DNA of 12,091 nt from AC-69 sp044867345 (GCA_044867345.1 JBIOUU010000147.1:1-12091), one strand, 5' to 3'; counted from the stretch's first letter, positions 1 through 6,795 are shown. Translations and numbers: made by a program. The notes: a model not told the origin generated them from the sequence alone.

Positions 1-264
1 GCGTCGACGAACCGCGAGCAACGACCCGACGCCGGGGTTGCCGAGCCACGAGAAGACGAGCTTGCGCGCCACGCCCGCGCCGATCATCTGGTCGTAGATC
101 ACGTCGGGGGTCATCCGGCAGAGCGTGAGATCCCGCCGCTTCTGGCGGATGATCTCGTGGCCGGCGGCGAAGCAGATCAGGTGGGTGAACCCCTCGATGG
201 CCACCGTGTCGCCGTCGCGGACGAGGTCCCCGACGGCGTCCTTCATCGTGGCGACCTTGCTCAC
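1..264 (-). CDS. CoA-transferase alpha subunit (GctA-like), N-terminal part
   Basis: The first 88 codons of a CoA-transferase subunit A; the rest lies beyond the left edge. The family moves CoA between an acyl-CoA and a free carboxylate and normally works as an alpha/beta complex, with the beta gene usually next downstream. What is visible is the first Rossmann-like part: DGDTVAIEGFTH (residues 18-29), AAGHEIIRQ (34-42), RMTPDVIYDQMIGAG (50-64) and the glycine-rich GNPGVGSL (75-82), which are typical of the glutaconate/3-oxoacid group. The catalytic glutamate belongs to the beta subunit and is not in view. The GTG at 264 was chosen because the protein then begins like family members (SKVATMKDAV). 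It follows the VOC gene after 16 bases with a GGTGG-like ribosome site, so the two are probably co-transcribed. The substrate cannot be told from this part. Confidence 0.85.
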   Translation of the reverse strand, partial: MSKVATMKDAVGDLVRDGDTVAIEGFTHLICFAAGHEIIRQKRRDLTLCRMTPDVIYDQMIGAGVARKLVFSWLGNPGVGSLLAVRRR

Positions 265-280
265 CTGCCACCCACCAGGC

Positions 281-661
281 TCACGCCCAGTGCCCGGGCG
301 ACCACCCGTCCTCCGGGCCGCGGAGGACGCAGAACTCGTTCCCCTCGGGGTCGAGCATGACCGTCCAGAAGCTCCCGCCCTCCTCGACGAATCGCTGGTC
401 GGTGGCGCCCGCGTCCCGCAATCGCTCCACCTCGGCGGCCATCGATCGCGGGGGACGGAGGTCGAGGTGAACCCGGTTCTTGACGACCTTGGGCTCCGGA
501 ACTCGCTGGAAGTAGAGCCCGTTCGCGGCGCCGCTCGGGCCGATGAACGCCTCGTCGTCGTCCACGTCAACCGCCTCGTAGCCCAGGGCGACGCACCAGA
601 ACTCGGCGAGGCGCCGCGGGTCGGCGCAATCGAAGCTCATCGTGTTGATGGTGGACGCCAC
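281..661 (-). CDS. VOC (glyoxalase-like) family protein
   Basis: A 126-residue protein of the vicinal oxygen chelate fold, glyoxalase-like subgroup. The sequence opens with a beta strand and the usual SFDCADPRRLAEFW segment (residues 9-22), followed by LGYEAV (25-30). The second beta-alpha-beta-beta-beta unit has NRVHLDL (63-69), where the histidine is a common metal ligand, and ends with the family signature MLDPEGNEFCVLR (101-113). A longer reading frame opens at 766, but that would overlap the aminotransferase gene. The GTG at 661 has a GGGGAGG ribosome site four bases before it (666-672) and gives the normal family length. It lies 17 bases after the aminotransferase and 16 before the CoA-transferase gene. 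VOC proteins range from isomerases and dioxygenases to resistance proteins, so the reaction is unknown. Confidence 0.85.
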   Translation of the reverse strand: MASTINTMSFDCADPRRLAEFWCVALGYEAVDVDDDEAFIGPSGAANGLYFQRVPEPKVVKNRVHLDLRPPRSMAAEVERLRDAGATDQRFVEEGGSFWTVMLDPEGNEFCVLRGPEDGWSPGHWA

Positions 662-678
662 GGAACCTCCCCGTTCCG

Positions 679-1965
679 TTACGAGCCGCCCGCCTCGGCG
701 ACGGCCTCCTCGAAGATCTCGAGCGCCGTTTCCGCCTGGTCCCGGCGAAACACGAGCGGCGGACACATCCGGACCACGTCGTCCCCCGCCCCGAGCACCA
801 GAAGCCCGCGCTGGAACGCCGCCTGCTCCACGGCGATCATCGTGTCATGGTCCCCGAACTCGATCCCGATCATCATGCCCAGGCCACGGACCTCCTTGAT
901 CAGGGGCCGGCGCGCCTGCATCTGGCGGAGCCCGTCGAGCAGGAAGGACCCCACCCGTTCGGCGTTCTCGGCCAGTCCGTCCTCGATGAGGTCGATGGTG
1001 GCCAGCGCCGCGGCGCACGACAGCGGGTTGCCGCCGTAGGTGGAACCGTGGGCACCGACCTCCCAGCTCATGAGGTCGTCGCGGGCGACCATGGCACCGA
1101 GCGGCATCCCGCTTGCGATCCCCTTGCCGACCAGCAGGATGTCGGGCTCCGCCCCGAAGTGCTGGATGGCCCACATCTTCCCGGTCCGGCCCATCCCGCT
1201 CTGGACCTCGTCGGCGACGAGGAGGATGCCGTGCTGGGAGCACAGCTCGCGGAGGTAGCGGAACCACCCCTCGGGCGGAAGGACGTAGCCGCCCTCGCCG
1301 AGGATGGGCTCGACGACGATCGCGGCCACCTCGTGTGGCGACACCAACCGCTTGAACAGGACCTCCTCCAGGTACTCGAAGTCCCCGAAGAACGAGTGCA
1401 GCACACCGGGCAGGAGCGGCCCGAACCCCGTCCGGTACCGGGCCTTGCTCGCGGTCAGTGACACGCTGCCGTACGACCGTCCGTGGAACGAGCCGAAGAA
1501 CGCGATCACGTACTGCCGTCCGGTCGCGTACCGCGCGAGCTTGATGCCGGCCTCCACCGCCTCGGTCCCCGAGTTCGTCAGGAAGCTCCTCGCCGGCTTC
1601 GACATGCCCGCGATCCGGTCGAGCCGTTCGCAGACATCCGCATAGATCGGGAGGAAGAAGTCGCTCGCCGAGTAGTGGATCAGCTCCTCCGCCTGCCGCT
1701 GGATGGCCTCGACGACCGAGGGGTGGGCATGGCCCGTTGAGGTCACTGCGATCCCGGCGTTCAGGTCGAGGAACACGTTTCCGTCGACGTCCTCCACCAC
1801 CGAGCCGGAGCCCCGCCGGGGCACGAATGGGTACGCGCGCGGGAGCGAGGGGCTGGTGACCTTGCGGTCGCGTTCGATCCGGGCCAGCGCCTCCGGTCCG
1901 GGGATCTCGGTGAGGAGCCGGGGGGCCTGGGCCGCCGCCAGGTCGGCGATCTCCGGGGCGCTCAC
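679..1965 (-). CDS. Class III PLP-dependent aminotransferase (GABA/ornithine type)
   Basis: A 428-residue fold-type I aminotransferase, full length for the family. Landmarks are DVDGNVFLDLNAGIAVTSTGH (residues 59-79), the phosphate-binding NSGTEA (131-136), GSFHG (158-162), DEVQSG (252-257, where Asp binds the PLP nitrogen), and the Schiff-base lysine K281 in LLVGKGIASGMPLGAM. The N-terminal part (IPGPEAL, SPSLPRAYPFVP) resembles the group annotated as acetylornithine-family or GABA aminotransferases. The start is a GTG whose bases overlap the stop of the P5C dehydrogenase gene (GTGA), so translation is probably coupled; no separate well-spaced ribosome site is seen. Beside a glutamate-semialdehyde dehydrogenase, an ornithine (RocD-like) or GABA (GabT-like) role is the best inference. 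Lysine 6-aminotransferase is a less likely alternative. Confidence 0.9.
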   Translation of the reverse strand: MSAPEIADLAAAQAPRLLTEIPGPEALARIERDRKVTSPSLPRAYPFVPRRGSGSVVEDVDGNVFLDLNAGIAVTSTGHAHPSVVEAIQRQAEELIHYSASDFFLPIYADVCERLDRIAGMSKPARSFLTNSGTEAVEAGIKLARYATGRQYVIAFFGSFHGRSYGSVSLTASKARYRTGFGPLLPGVLHSFFGDFEYLEEVLFKRLVSPHEVAAIVVEPILGEGGYVLPPEGWFRYLRELCSQHGILLVADEVQSGMGRTGKMWAIQHFGAEPDILLVGKGIASGMPLGAMVARDDLMSWEVGAHGSTYGGNPLSCAAALATIDLIEDGLAENAERVGSFLLDGLRQMQARRPLIKEVRGLGMMIGIEFGDHDTMIAVEQAAFQRGLLVLGAGDDVVRMCPPLVFRRDQAETALEIFEEAVAEAGGS

Positions 1966-3530
1966 TCCTCGATCACCGTTCGGGACTGCTCGCGCAGGTA
2001 TTGCTGGACGTAGTACGGGCCGCCGCCGGCCTTCCCGCTCGTGCCGGAGCCCTTCCAACCGCCGAAGGGCTGCACGCCCGGCCAGGCGCCCGTCGTCGCG
2101 CCGGCCCGGCGGTTCACGTACACCACGCCTGCCTCGATCGTGTCGAGGAACCGTTGGATCTCGCCCCGATCCTCGCTGTAGAACCCCGCGGTCAGGCCGT
2201 ACTCGGTGTCGTTCGCCAACCGGAGCGCCTCGTCCAGGTCGTCGTAGGGCGCGACCGAGACGAACGGCACGAACAGCTCCCGCTTCCAGATCCACGAGTC
2301 GAGCGGCACCTCGACCACCGTTGGCTGGACGAAGTTCCCCCGGGCCAGGTCGCCCTCCTTCAGCCGGTCACCTCCGATGACGACGTTCCCGTTCTTCTTG
2401 GCCTCCGCCGAGGCCTCCTCGAACGTGGCCACCGCGTTGTCGTCGATGACCGGCCCCAGGTATACGTCTTTCTCCAGCGGGTCACCGATCCTGATCCTTT
2501 CGGTCTTCTCCTTCAGGAGCTGTACGAACTCTTCGTACACCTTCCGGTTCACGTAGACGCGCGAGTTGGCCGAACACTTCTGGCCCCCGTAGCCGAACGC
2601 GGAGCGCAGCACCCCGTCCGTCGCCTTGTCCAGGTCCGCCTTCTCGGTGACCACGGCCGGGTTCTTCCCGCCCATCTCGCAGATCACCGGCTTGGGGAAG
2701 TCCTTGGCGAACCCCTTGTAGATGCCCATCCCCACCTCGTAGGAGCCCGTGAAGGTGATGCCATCGACGTCCGGATGGTTCACCAGCTCCTCGCCCACCA
2801 CGCTCCCGGGACCCGACAGGAATTGGAACGCGGCCGGCGGGATGCCGGCGTCCCGGTAGACCTCGTACAGCTTGAGGCCGGTGAAGGCACCGAGATGGGC
2901 GGGCTTGAAGACCACGCAGTTGCCGGCCACGAGCGCGCCGCTCGAGGGGCCCGCGGCCAAGGCCATAGGGAAGTTGAACGGGCTGATGACGGCCCACACG
3001 CCGTAAGGCCGGAGCACGTCCACGTACTCGCCCGGCGAGCCCATGGACTGCATCGGAGTGGTGAATCCGTCGTGCTTCTCCATCTCGTTGCAGTTCCACC
3101 GGAGCAGGTCGGCCGACTCCTCCACGTCGCCCAGCGCCTCCAACCGGTTCTTCCCGACCTCCATGGCCATGAGCGCCGCGAGCTCACTTCGCCGTTCGGA
3201 GATGAGGTCGGCGGCCTTGCGGACCAGCGCCACCCGCTCCTTCCACGGGGTCGCCGCCCACGTCGGCGCGAAGGCCGTTCCTGCGGCCACGGCGTCGCGC
3301 ACATCCTCCCTGGTGGCCTGGGCGAACTCCCCGATCACCAGATCGTGGTCGATCGGGGATCGTTCCTCCTTGGTTCCACTCCCCTGCCGGGCCTCGCCGT
3401 TCACGTAGAACGGATGGCGCTGCCCCAGCCAGGACCGGGCCACCTCGATGCCCCGCTCGTAGGCCTTGTGCAGCTCCTCGTTGTCGGCCGACATGGTCGC
3501 GTAGGTGATGCGGAAGCCCTGCTCTGCCAT
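1962..3530 (-). CDS. pruA/rocA: L-glutamate gamma-semialdehyde (P5C) dehydrogenase
   Basis: A 522-residue NAD(P)-dependent aldehyde dehydrogenase that would oxidise glutamate semialdehyde, the open form of pyrroline-5-carboxylate, to glutamate. ALDH residues are all visible: N186 in SPFNFP, K209 in FKPA, the general base E285 in CEMGGKNP, and the nucleophile C319 in GGQKCSANSR. The C-terminal stretch PFGGWKGSGTSGK followed by GGPYYVQQYLREQS (488-516) is typical of monofunctional P5C dehydrogenases rather than succinate-semialdehyde enzymes. The ATG at 3530 has a strong AGGAGG eight bases upstream (3539-3544); longer extensions of the frame have no support. It heads an apparent operon with the aminotransferase. 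Proline dehydrogenase, its metabolic partner, is about 2 kb away in a separate unit. Confidence 0.92.
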   Translation of the reverse strand: MAEQGFRITYATMSADNEELHKAYERGIEVARSWLGQRHPFYVNGEARQGSGTKEERSPIDHDLVIGEFAQATREDVRDAVAAGTAFAPTWAATPWKERVALVRKAADLISERRSELAALMAMEVGKNRLEALGDVEESADLLRWNCNEMEKHDGFTTPMQSMGSPGEYVDVLRPYGVWAVISPFNFPMALAAGPSSGALVAGNCVVFKPAHLGAFTGLKLYEVYRDAGIPPAAFQFLSGPGSVVGEELVNHPDVDGITFTGSYEVGMGIYKGFAKDFPKPVICEMGGKNPAVVTEKADLDKATDGVLRSAFGYGGQKCSANSRVYVNRKVYEEFVQLLKEKTERIRIGDPLEKDVYLGPVIDDNAVATFEEASAEAKKNGNVVIGGDRLKEGDLARGNFVQPTVVEVPLDSWIWKRELFVPFVSVAPYDDLDEALRLANDTEYGLTAGFYSEDRGEIQRFLDTIEAGVVYVNRRAGATTGAWPGVQPFGGWKGSGTSGKAGGGPYYVQQYLREQSRTVIEE

Positions 3531-3575
3531 GGGAGACGCCTCCTGCTCGAAAAAGCTCGCTCGAACGACGGCTCT

Positions 3576-3605
3576 ATGGTAGCCGGGGGGCCAGATCCGT
3601 CCCAA
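3576..3605 (-). promoter_or_regulatory. Candidate promoter of the P5C dehydrogenase operon
   Basis: Read on the minus strand, TTGGGA (3605-3600) and TACCAT (3581-3576) are separated by 18 bases and match the -35 and -10 consensus at 4 of 6 positions each. A start around 3569 would leave a leader of roughly 40 bases containing the AGGAGG ribosome site. This is sequence resemblance only. Confidence 0.45.
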
Positions 3606-3627
3606 GTCGCGCACGAGGTGGCGGCCC

Positions 3628-3653
3628 ATATCGAACCGGCCCGCGGATATCGA
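3628..3653. promoter_or_regulatory. ATATCGA direct repeat, possible operator
   Basis: ATATCGA occurs at 3628-3634 and again at 3647-3653, 19 bases apart and so nearly two helical turns. The pair lies between the divergent P5C dehydrogenase and FAH-family genes, upstream of the -35-like box of the former. Two sites on the same DNA face would suit a dimeric regulator, but in 160 bases a 7-base repeat can also arise by chance. Confidence 0.2.
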
Positions 3654-3690
3654 GAAACGGCTCCTGCGGAGGCGTATCATCGGCCTCCCT

Positions 3691-4473
3691 TTGAGGCTCG
3701 TGACCTTCGACCGATGGGGGCACCGGCGACTGGGAGCGCTCCTTGAGGGTGAGGTGGTCGACCTGCCCGACCTGGTCGGGCACCCGGCCTTCCCCACCAG
3801 CATGGAAGCCCTGGTTTCGAGCAACGGGGGCACGGTGCTCGATGCCGCCCGGGCCGCCCTGGAACGGGACGAGGCAGCCGCCCTCGTCGTCAAAGGAGCA
3901 CGCCTGCTGCCGCCCATCCTCCCGACGTCCCTGAGGAGCCGCGACTCGGCCGAGGGCGTTCGCAGGGTGGCGGGCCCCGGCGAGGAGGTGCCGTGGCCGG
4001 TGGGTGCCGGGTGGCTCGAGTACGAGCCTCGGATCGCCGCCATCCTCCGCCGGGGCGTGAGGGGCGCGGGCTCCTCGCGGGAGATCGAGGATGTCGTGTT
4101 CGGCTACACGCTGGTGAGCGACTTCGCGGTCCGGGACGGATCCGGTGACCCGACCCCCAGGCCCGACGGGCTCCCGGTGGCCATCGGACCCTGCGTCCTC
4201 ACGGCCGACGAGATCGACCCCCAGACCGTGTTCGTCACCGTGCGGGTGGACGGTGACCAATGGGCCAAGGGCAACCTGAACGGTACCGCTCGCGACCTGC
4301 TGGATGAGGTGGCGGCGGCCTCCCGCCTGGAAGCCCTCGAGGCCGGCGAGGCGTTCGCCGCCAGTCCCCTCGCCTTCCCCGAGCTCGACCACCGTATCTG
4401 GCCCGGCGCCGAGATCGAGCTGGAGGCGGAGGGGATCGGTGTCCTTCGCAACCGGATCGCCAGTCAAGGCTGA
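3691..4473 (+). CDS. FAH-family protein, probably degenerate active site
   Basis: A 260-residue member of the fumarylacetoacetate hydrolase family, whose members cleave or decarboxylate diketo acids using a metal held by Glu-x-Glu and Asp. The N terminus (MRLVTFDRWGHRRLGALLEG) and GEVVDLPDLVG are the usual lead-in. The core shows VVFGYTLVSDFAVRD (135-149), and the end GAEIELEAEGIGVLRNRI (239-256) fits the family closely. The Glu-x-Glu motif reads YEPRIA, so E112 remains but the second ligand is R114. The usual Lys/Asp lid segment before the GP turn and the GTPAGV loop are also absent. The start is given as TTG at 3691 because it restores the family N terminus, although GGAGG lies 18 bases away. 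GTG at 3700 is the alternative, and a -10-like TATCAT (3675-3680) allows a nearly leaderless transcript. It is the only plus-strand gene, convergent with the proC unit. Confidence 0.8.
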   Translation: MRLVTFDRWGHRRLGALLEGEVVDLPDLVGHPAFPTSMEALVSSNGGTVLDAARAALERDEAAALVVKGARLLPPILPTSLRSRDSAEGVRRVAGPGEEVPWPVGAGWLEYEPRIAAILRRGVRGAGSSREIEDVVFGYTLVSDFAVRDGSGDPTPRPDGLPVAIGPCVLTADEIDPQTVFVTVRVDGDQWAKGNLNGTARDLLDEVAAASRLEALEAGEAFAASPLAFPELDHRIWPGAEIELEAEGIGVLRNRIASQG

Positions 4474-4489
4474 CGGCCGGGGCCGGAAC

Positions 4490-4606
4490 CTACTTCTTCT
4501 TCTTCCTGGAGGCGGCGAGCTCCGCCGCCTTGCGCTTCTCTCGGGCCTTCTTCCTGCGTTCCCGGTCGTGCGCCCAGCGCACCCTGGCCCTGGCCCCTCG
4601 CCCCAC
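4490..4606 (-). CDS. Small, very basic 38-residue protein behind proC
   Basis: Not recognised with certainty. A 38-codon frame begins with GTG two bases after the ProC stop and ends with TAG at 4490. It starts MGRGARARVRWAHDRERR and finishes in four lysines; 18 of 38 residues are Arg or Lys and only four are acidic, with one Trp (11) and one His (13). The middle could form a single charged helix. The composition suggests RNA or ribosome binding. In mycobacteria a short basic protein gene also lies close behind proC (Rv0500B), which supports a conserved neighbourhood, although the sequences are not obviously alike. The AAGGGGA sequence at the end of proC could serve as ribosome site, with translation coupled to ProC. 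The 3' end faces the FAH gene 16 bases away. Confidence 0.6.
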   Translation of the reverse strand: MGRGARARVRWAHDRERRKKAREKRKAAELAASRKKKK

Positions 4607-4608
4607 GC

Positions 4609-5439
4609 TCAGGCGTCCCCTTCCTCTTCGCCGCCCCGGGCCAGCTCGGCGCTTCGGTGGCGGGCGGCGTCGATGGCGTTCAGGAAGGCCGCCCGCACGC
4701 CCGCCTCCTCAAGGTGGCGGATCGCGGCGATGGTCGTGCCGCCGGGCGAGGTCACCATCTCCCGGAGCTCGACGGGGTGCTTGCCCGTGTCGCGCAGCAT
4801 CTTGGCCGAGCCGAGCATCGTCTGGATGATGAGCTCGGTGGCGACGTCCCGTGACAGCCCGAGCAGGATGCAGGCCTCGATCATCGCCTCGGCCAGGAGG
4901 AAGAAGTAAGCCGGACCCGATCCGCTGGTGGCCGTGATGGCGTCGAGGTGAACCTCGGGGAGCCGGATCACCCTCCCCACGTATCCGAGGAGCTCCTCGG
5001 CGAGCGAGACGTGCTTGTCCTCGGCGTGGGATCCGGGGGACACCACCGACATCGCCTCGTCCACCAAAACGGCAACGTTCGACATGACGCGGACGACCGG
5101 TACGCCCGAGGCGAGATGCTTCTCCACGAACGAGGTCCGGACGCCTGCGGCGAAGCTGACCACCAGGTGCTCCGGCGTCACGTGCTCGGCCACCTGTCCC
5201 AGCAGGGCCTCGATGTCCTGGGGCTTGACGGTAAGCACCACGGTCTCGGCCCACTCCACGGCCTCAGGGTTGGACAGGGTGGCGGCGACGCCGTTTCGTT
5301 CGGCCAGCTCGCGGACGCGCTCCTCGCGGCGGGCGGTGACCATGATCTCGTCGGGCTTCCGCCCACCCGAACGGATCAGCCCGGAGACAAGCGCCTCGCC
5401 CATCTTGCCCCCGCCAAGGAACGCGACCCGCTTAGTCAT
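4609..5439 (-). CDS. proC: Pyrroline-5-carboxylate reductase
   Basis: A 276-residue cytoplasmic enzyme that reduces P5C to L-proline with NAD(P)H, the last step of proline synthesis. The N-terminal Rossmann motif is FLGGGKMGEALVSGL (residues 7-21). VVLTVKPQD (67-75) and VVSFAAGV (93-100) follow. The substrate-binding signature of the helical C-terminal domain is ITATSGSGPAYFF (168-180), with MVTSPGGTT (228-236) near the end. The RVMSNVAVLVDEAM stretch (117-130) replaces the textbook MPNTP wording, as I recall for many actinobacterial ProC proteins. The length is normal. The ATG at 5439 begins 18 bases after the proline dehydrogenase stop, so the biosynthetic reductase seems to share a transcript with the catabolic enzyme that makes its substrate. 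Confidence 0.95.
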   Translation of the reverse strand: MTKRVAFLGGGKMGEALVSGLIRSGGRKPDEIMVTARREERVRELAERNGVAATLSNPEAVEWAETVVLTVKPQDIEALLGQVAEHVTPEHLVVSFAAGVRTSFVEKHLASGVPVVRVMSNVAVLVDEAMSVVSPGSHAEDKHVSLAEELLGYVGRVIRLPEVHLDAITATSGSGPAYFFLLAEAMIEACILLGLSRDVATELIIQTMLGSAKMLRDTGKHPVELREMVTSPGGTTIAAIRHLEEAGVRAAFLNAIDAARHRSAELARGGEEEGDA

Positions 5440-5457
5440 CCCCGGTCATTCCTCGAT

Positions 5458-6372
5458 TCATCTCCCTCTCCTCACCAGGTTCGACAGGAAGAACCACATA
5501 TTGGCAGGTCGCTCGGCCAGGCGCCTGGTCAGGTAGGGATACCATTCGGCGCCATAGGGGATGTACACGCGAACCGGGTATCCGCCCCGCGCCAGGCGGC
5601 GCTGAAGGTCGCGCCGGACCCCGAACAACATCTGGAACTCCAGGCGAGACCAGGGTATGCCGCGACGTTCCACGAACCGCCTCGTCCCCTCGATCAGCCT
5701 CGGATCGTGGGTGGCGACGTGCACGGTGTGGCCCAGGTCGAGCAGCCGGACGAAGCACCGTGCGAACGCGGCATCCACCTGCCGTCGGCTCGTGAGGGCG
5801 ATCTCCGCCGGTTCCAGGTATGCCCCCTTCACCAGCCGGATGATCGAGCCCGCGGGGAGGGCACGGACGTCGGCCTCGGTTCGGCGCAGCGAACACTGGA
5901 GGCAGAGCCCAAGCCGGTCGTGGCGGGCTCGCAGATCATGGAAGATGGCCAGGGTCCGGTCGACGTACGCGCTGCTCTCCATGTCGATCATCACGATCGA
6001 GCCGGCGGACGAGGGAGCAGCCATCACCCGTTCCATGTGCGAGATGCAAAGCTCGCTGGAGAAATCCAGGCCGAGCTGCGACAGCTTGACGGAGATCATG
6101 CAGTCGAGGTCGCCCTCCTCGCGGATCCGGTCGAGGGCCCGGACGTAGGCGTTGGCCGCTTCGGATGCCTGCTCGGGGGCGGTGACGTTCTCCCCCAGGT
6201 GATCGAGCATGGCTCGGATCCCGTCCTTGGCCAGGGAGTGGGCCGCCGCGATGGCGTCGTCCAGGCCCTCGCCGGCCACGAACCGCGATGCGAGGGCCCG
6301 CCCCAGGGGTGTCTGCGTGGCCAGCCGCCGGAACCACCGGGCCTGCGTGAGCCGAAGGACCGGGGCATTCAT
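5458..6372 (-). CDS. putB: Proline dehydrogenase (monofunctional, Thermus type)
   Basis: A 304-residue FAD-dependent enzyme that oxidises L-proline to P5C and passes electrons to the respiratory chain; it is the stand-alone kind rather than part of a PutA fusion. The TIM-barrel marks are SVKLSQLGLD (94-103), MIDMESS (128-134), RLVKGAYLEP (179-188) and FQMLFGVR (246-253). The proline-binding end is VYIPYGAEWYPYLTRRLAER (269-288), where R283 and R284 should hold the carboxylate. The length matches the Thermus/Deinococcus enzyme of about 307 residues. The ATG at 6372 has no clear Shine-Dalgarno sequence; the upstream 420 bases are rich in stem-loops, so translation may be controlled by the leader. 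ProC follows after 18 bases. Confidence 0.95.
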   Translation of the reverse strand: MNAPVLRLTQARWFRRLATQTPLGRALASRFVAGEGLDDAIAAAHSLAKDGIRAMLDHLGENVTAPEQASEAANAYVRALDRIREEGDLDCMISVKLSQLGLDFSSELCISHMERVMAAPSSAGSIVMIDMESSAYVDRTLAIFHDLRARHDRLGLCLQCSLRRTEADVRALPAGSIIRLVKGAYLEPAEIALTSRRQVDAAFARCFVRLLDLGHTVHVATHDPRLIEGTRRFVERRGIPWSRLEFQMLFGVRRDLQRRLARGGYPVRVYIPYGAEWYPYLTRRLAERPANMWFFLSNLVRRGR

Positions 6373-6795
6373 CGGGCCGAACCGTACAGAAAGACAGAAC
6401 CCGAGGGACCTTCGGCTCGTCGGAGGCCGGAGCCTCCAACCACCGTCAGCCCCTCGGGCTCAGGTGCTCCGAGCAACCCCTTGCAACTGTCTTGGTTTCC
6501 GAGCGGTAGACGCCTTTCGTTGGGCTTTGGGGCCTCCCGAGCCTCCCCGCCCGCACAGCCAGTTGGCTTTCCCAACCGTACGACCAGGTGCGCCCAGTTA
6601 GCCTTACGGCTTTCCCAGGGCTCCCCGCTTCGGTTCCCTGACTCAGCCACTTCGGCTGCTCGGAGCGAGGCGAAATGTATCGGTGGCCCCATACACCGTC
6701 AAGCGGAAGAAGCCGCTGGTCACGCGCCATATGCCCTGGTAGCGGCACCGAGATAAAGAGTGACAAACAGCCTTGCGGTCTGACAATAAGAAGAC
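6373..6795 (-). promoter_or_regulatory. Gene-free, stem-loop-rich region; putative structured leader of proline dehydrogenase
   Basis: No credible protein gene lies in these 423 bases; the open frames on both strands are fragments without family-like features. At least eight stem-loops can be drawn. They include 6702-6717 (AGCGG/CCGCT), 6644-6658 (CAGCC/GGCTG), 6600-6611 (AGCC/GGCT) inside 6592-6595/6618-6621, 6562-6576 (GTTGG/CCAAC) inside 6552-6556/6588-6592, 6463-6478, 6448-6460 and 6422-6437. On the minus strand two loops are stable tetraloops: UCCG closed by C-G at 6422-6437 and GUAA at 6600-6611. The plus-strand loops (CGGA, UUAC) are not. This favours an RNA transcribed toward proline dehydrogenase. 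It does not match any riboswitch family I could recall. Confidence 0.4.
6751..6782 (-). terminator. Weak candidate terminator behind the GNAT gene
   Basis: On the minus strand a small hairpin (6782-6768: CAG and CC pairing with GG and CTG around a GCAA loop, with one bulged A) is followed by a pyrimidine-rich TTTGTCACTCTTTATCT. It begins about 14 bases after the GNAT stop. The stem is only five pairs and the T run is interrupted, so it may instead be part of the promoter region, where TTGTCA occurs twice 20 bases apart (6786-6781 and 6766-6761). Confidence 0.25.

Noticed and set aside
662..766. A longer VOC protein starting at 766.
   Set aside because: It would overlap the aminotransferase gene and add an Arg/Gly-rich stretch unlike the family; GTG at 661 has a strong ribosome site.
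2001..3746. A 581-codon plus-strand open frame opposite the P5C dehydrogenase gene.
   Set aside because: It is rich in His, Arg, Gly and Pro in the way expected of antisense frames in GC-rich DNA and has no recognisable domain.
3531..4043. A long N-terminal extension of the P5C dehydrogenase frame.
   Set aside because: It runs antisense to the FAH gene and has no family similarity; the ATG at 3530 has an AGGAGG at good spacing.
4474..4489. A bidirectional terminator between the convergent FAH and small basic protein genes.
   Set aside because: The GGCCGGGGCC palindrome can form only about four pairs and no T run follows on either side.
6416..6717. A ydaO-type c-di-AMP or a cobalamin riboswitch.
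   Set aside because: Short words such as GGGAACC and GGCTAACTGG resemble parts of these RNAs, but the full conserved cores (GGGGUGAAUC and CAGCUAACC for ydaO; the B12 box for cobalamin) are absent.
4948..6756. A 602-codon plus-strand open frame opposite proC and proline dehydrogenase.
   Set aside because: The minus strand encodes two complete, well-conserved enzymes over the same bases; the plus frame is a by-product of codon bias.
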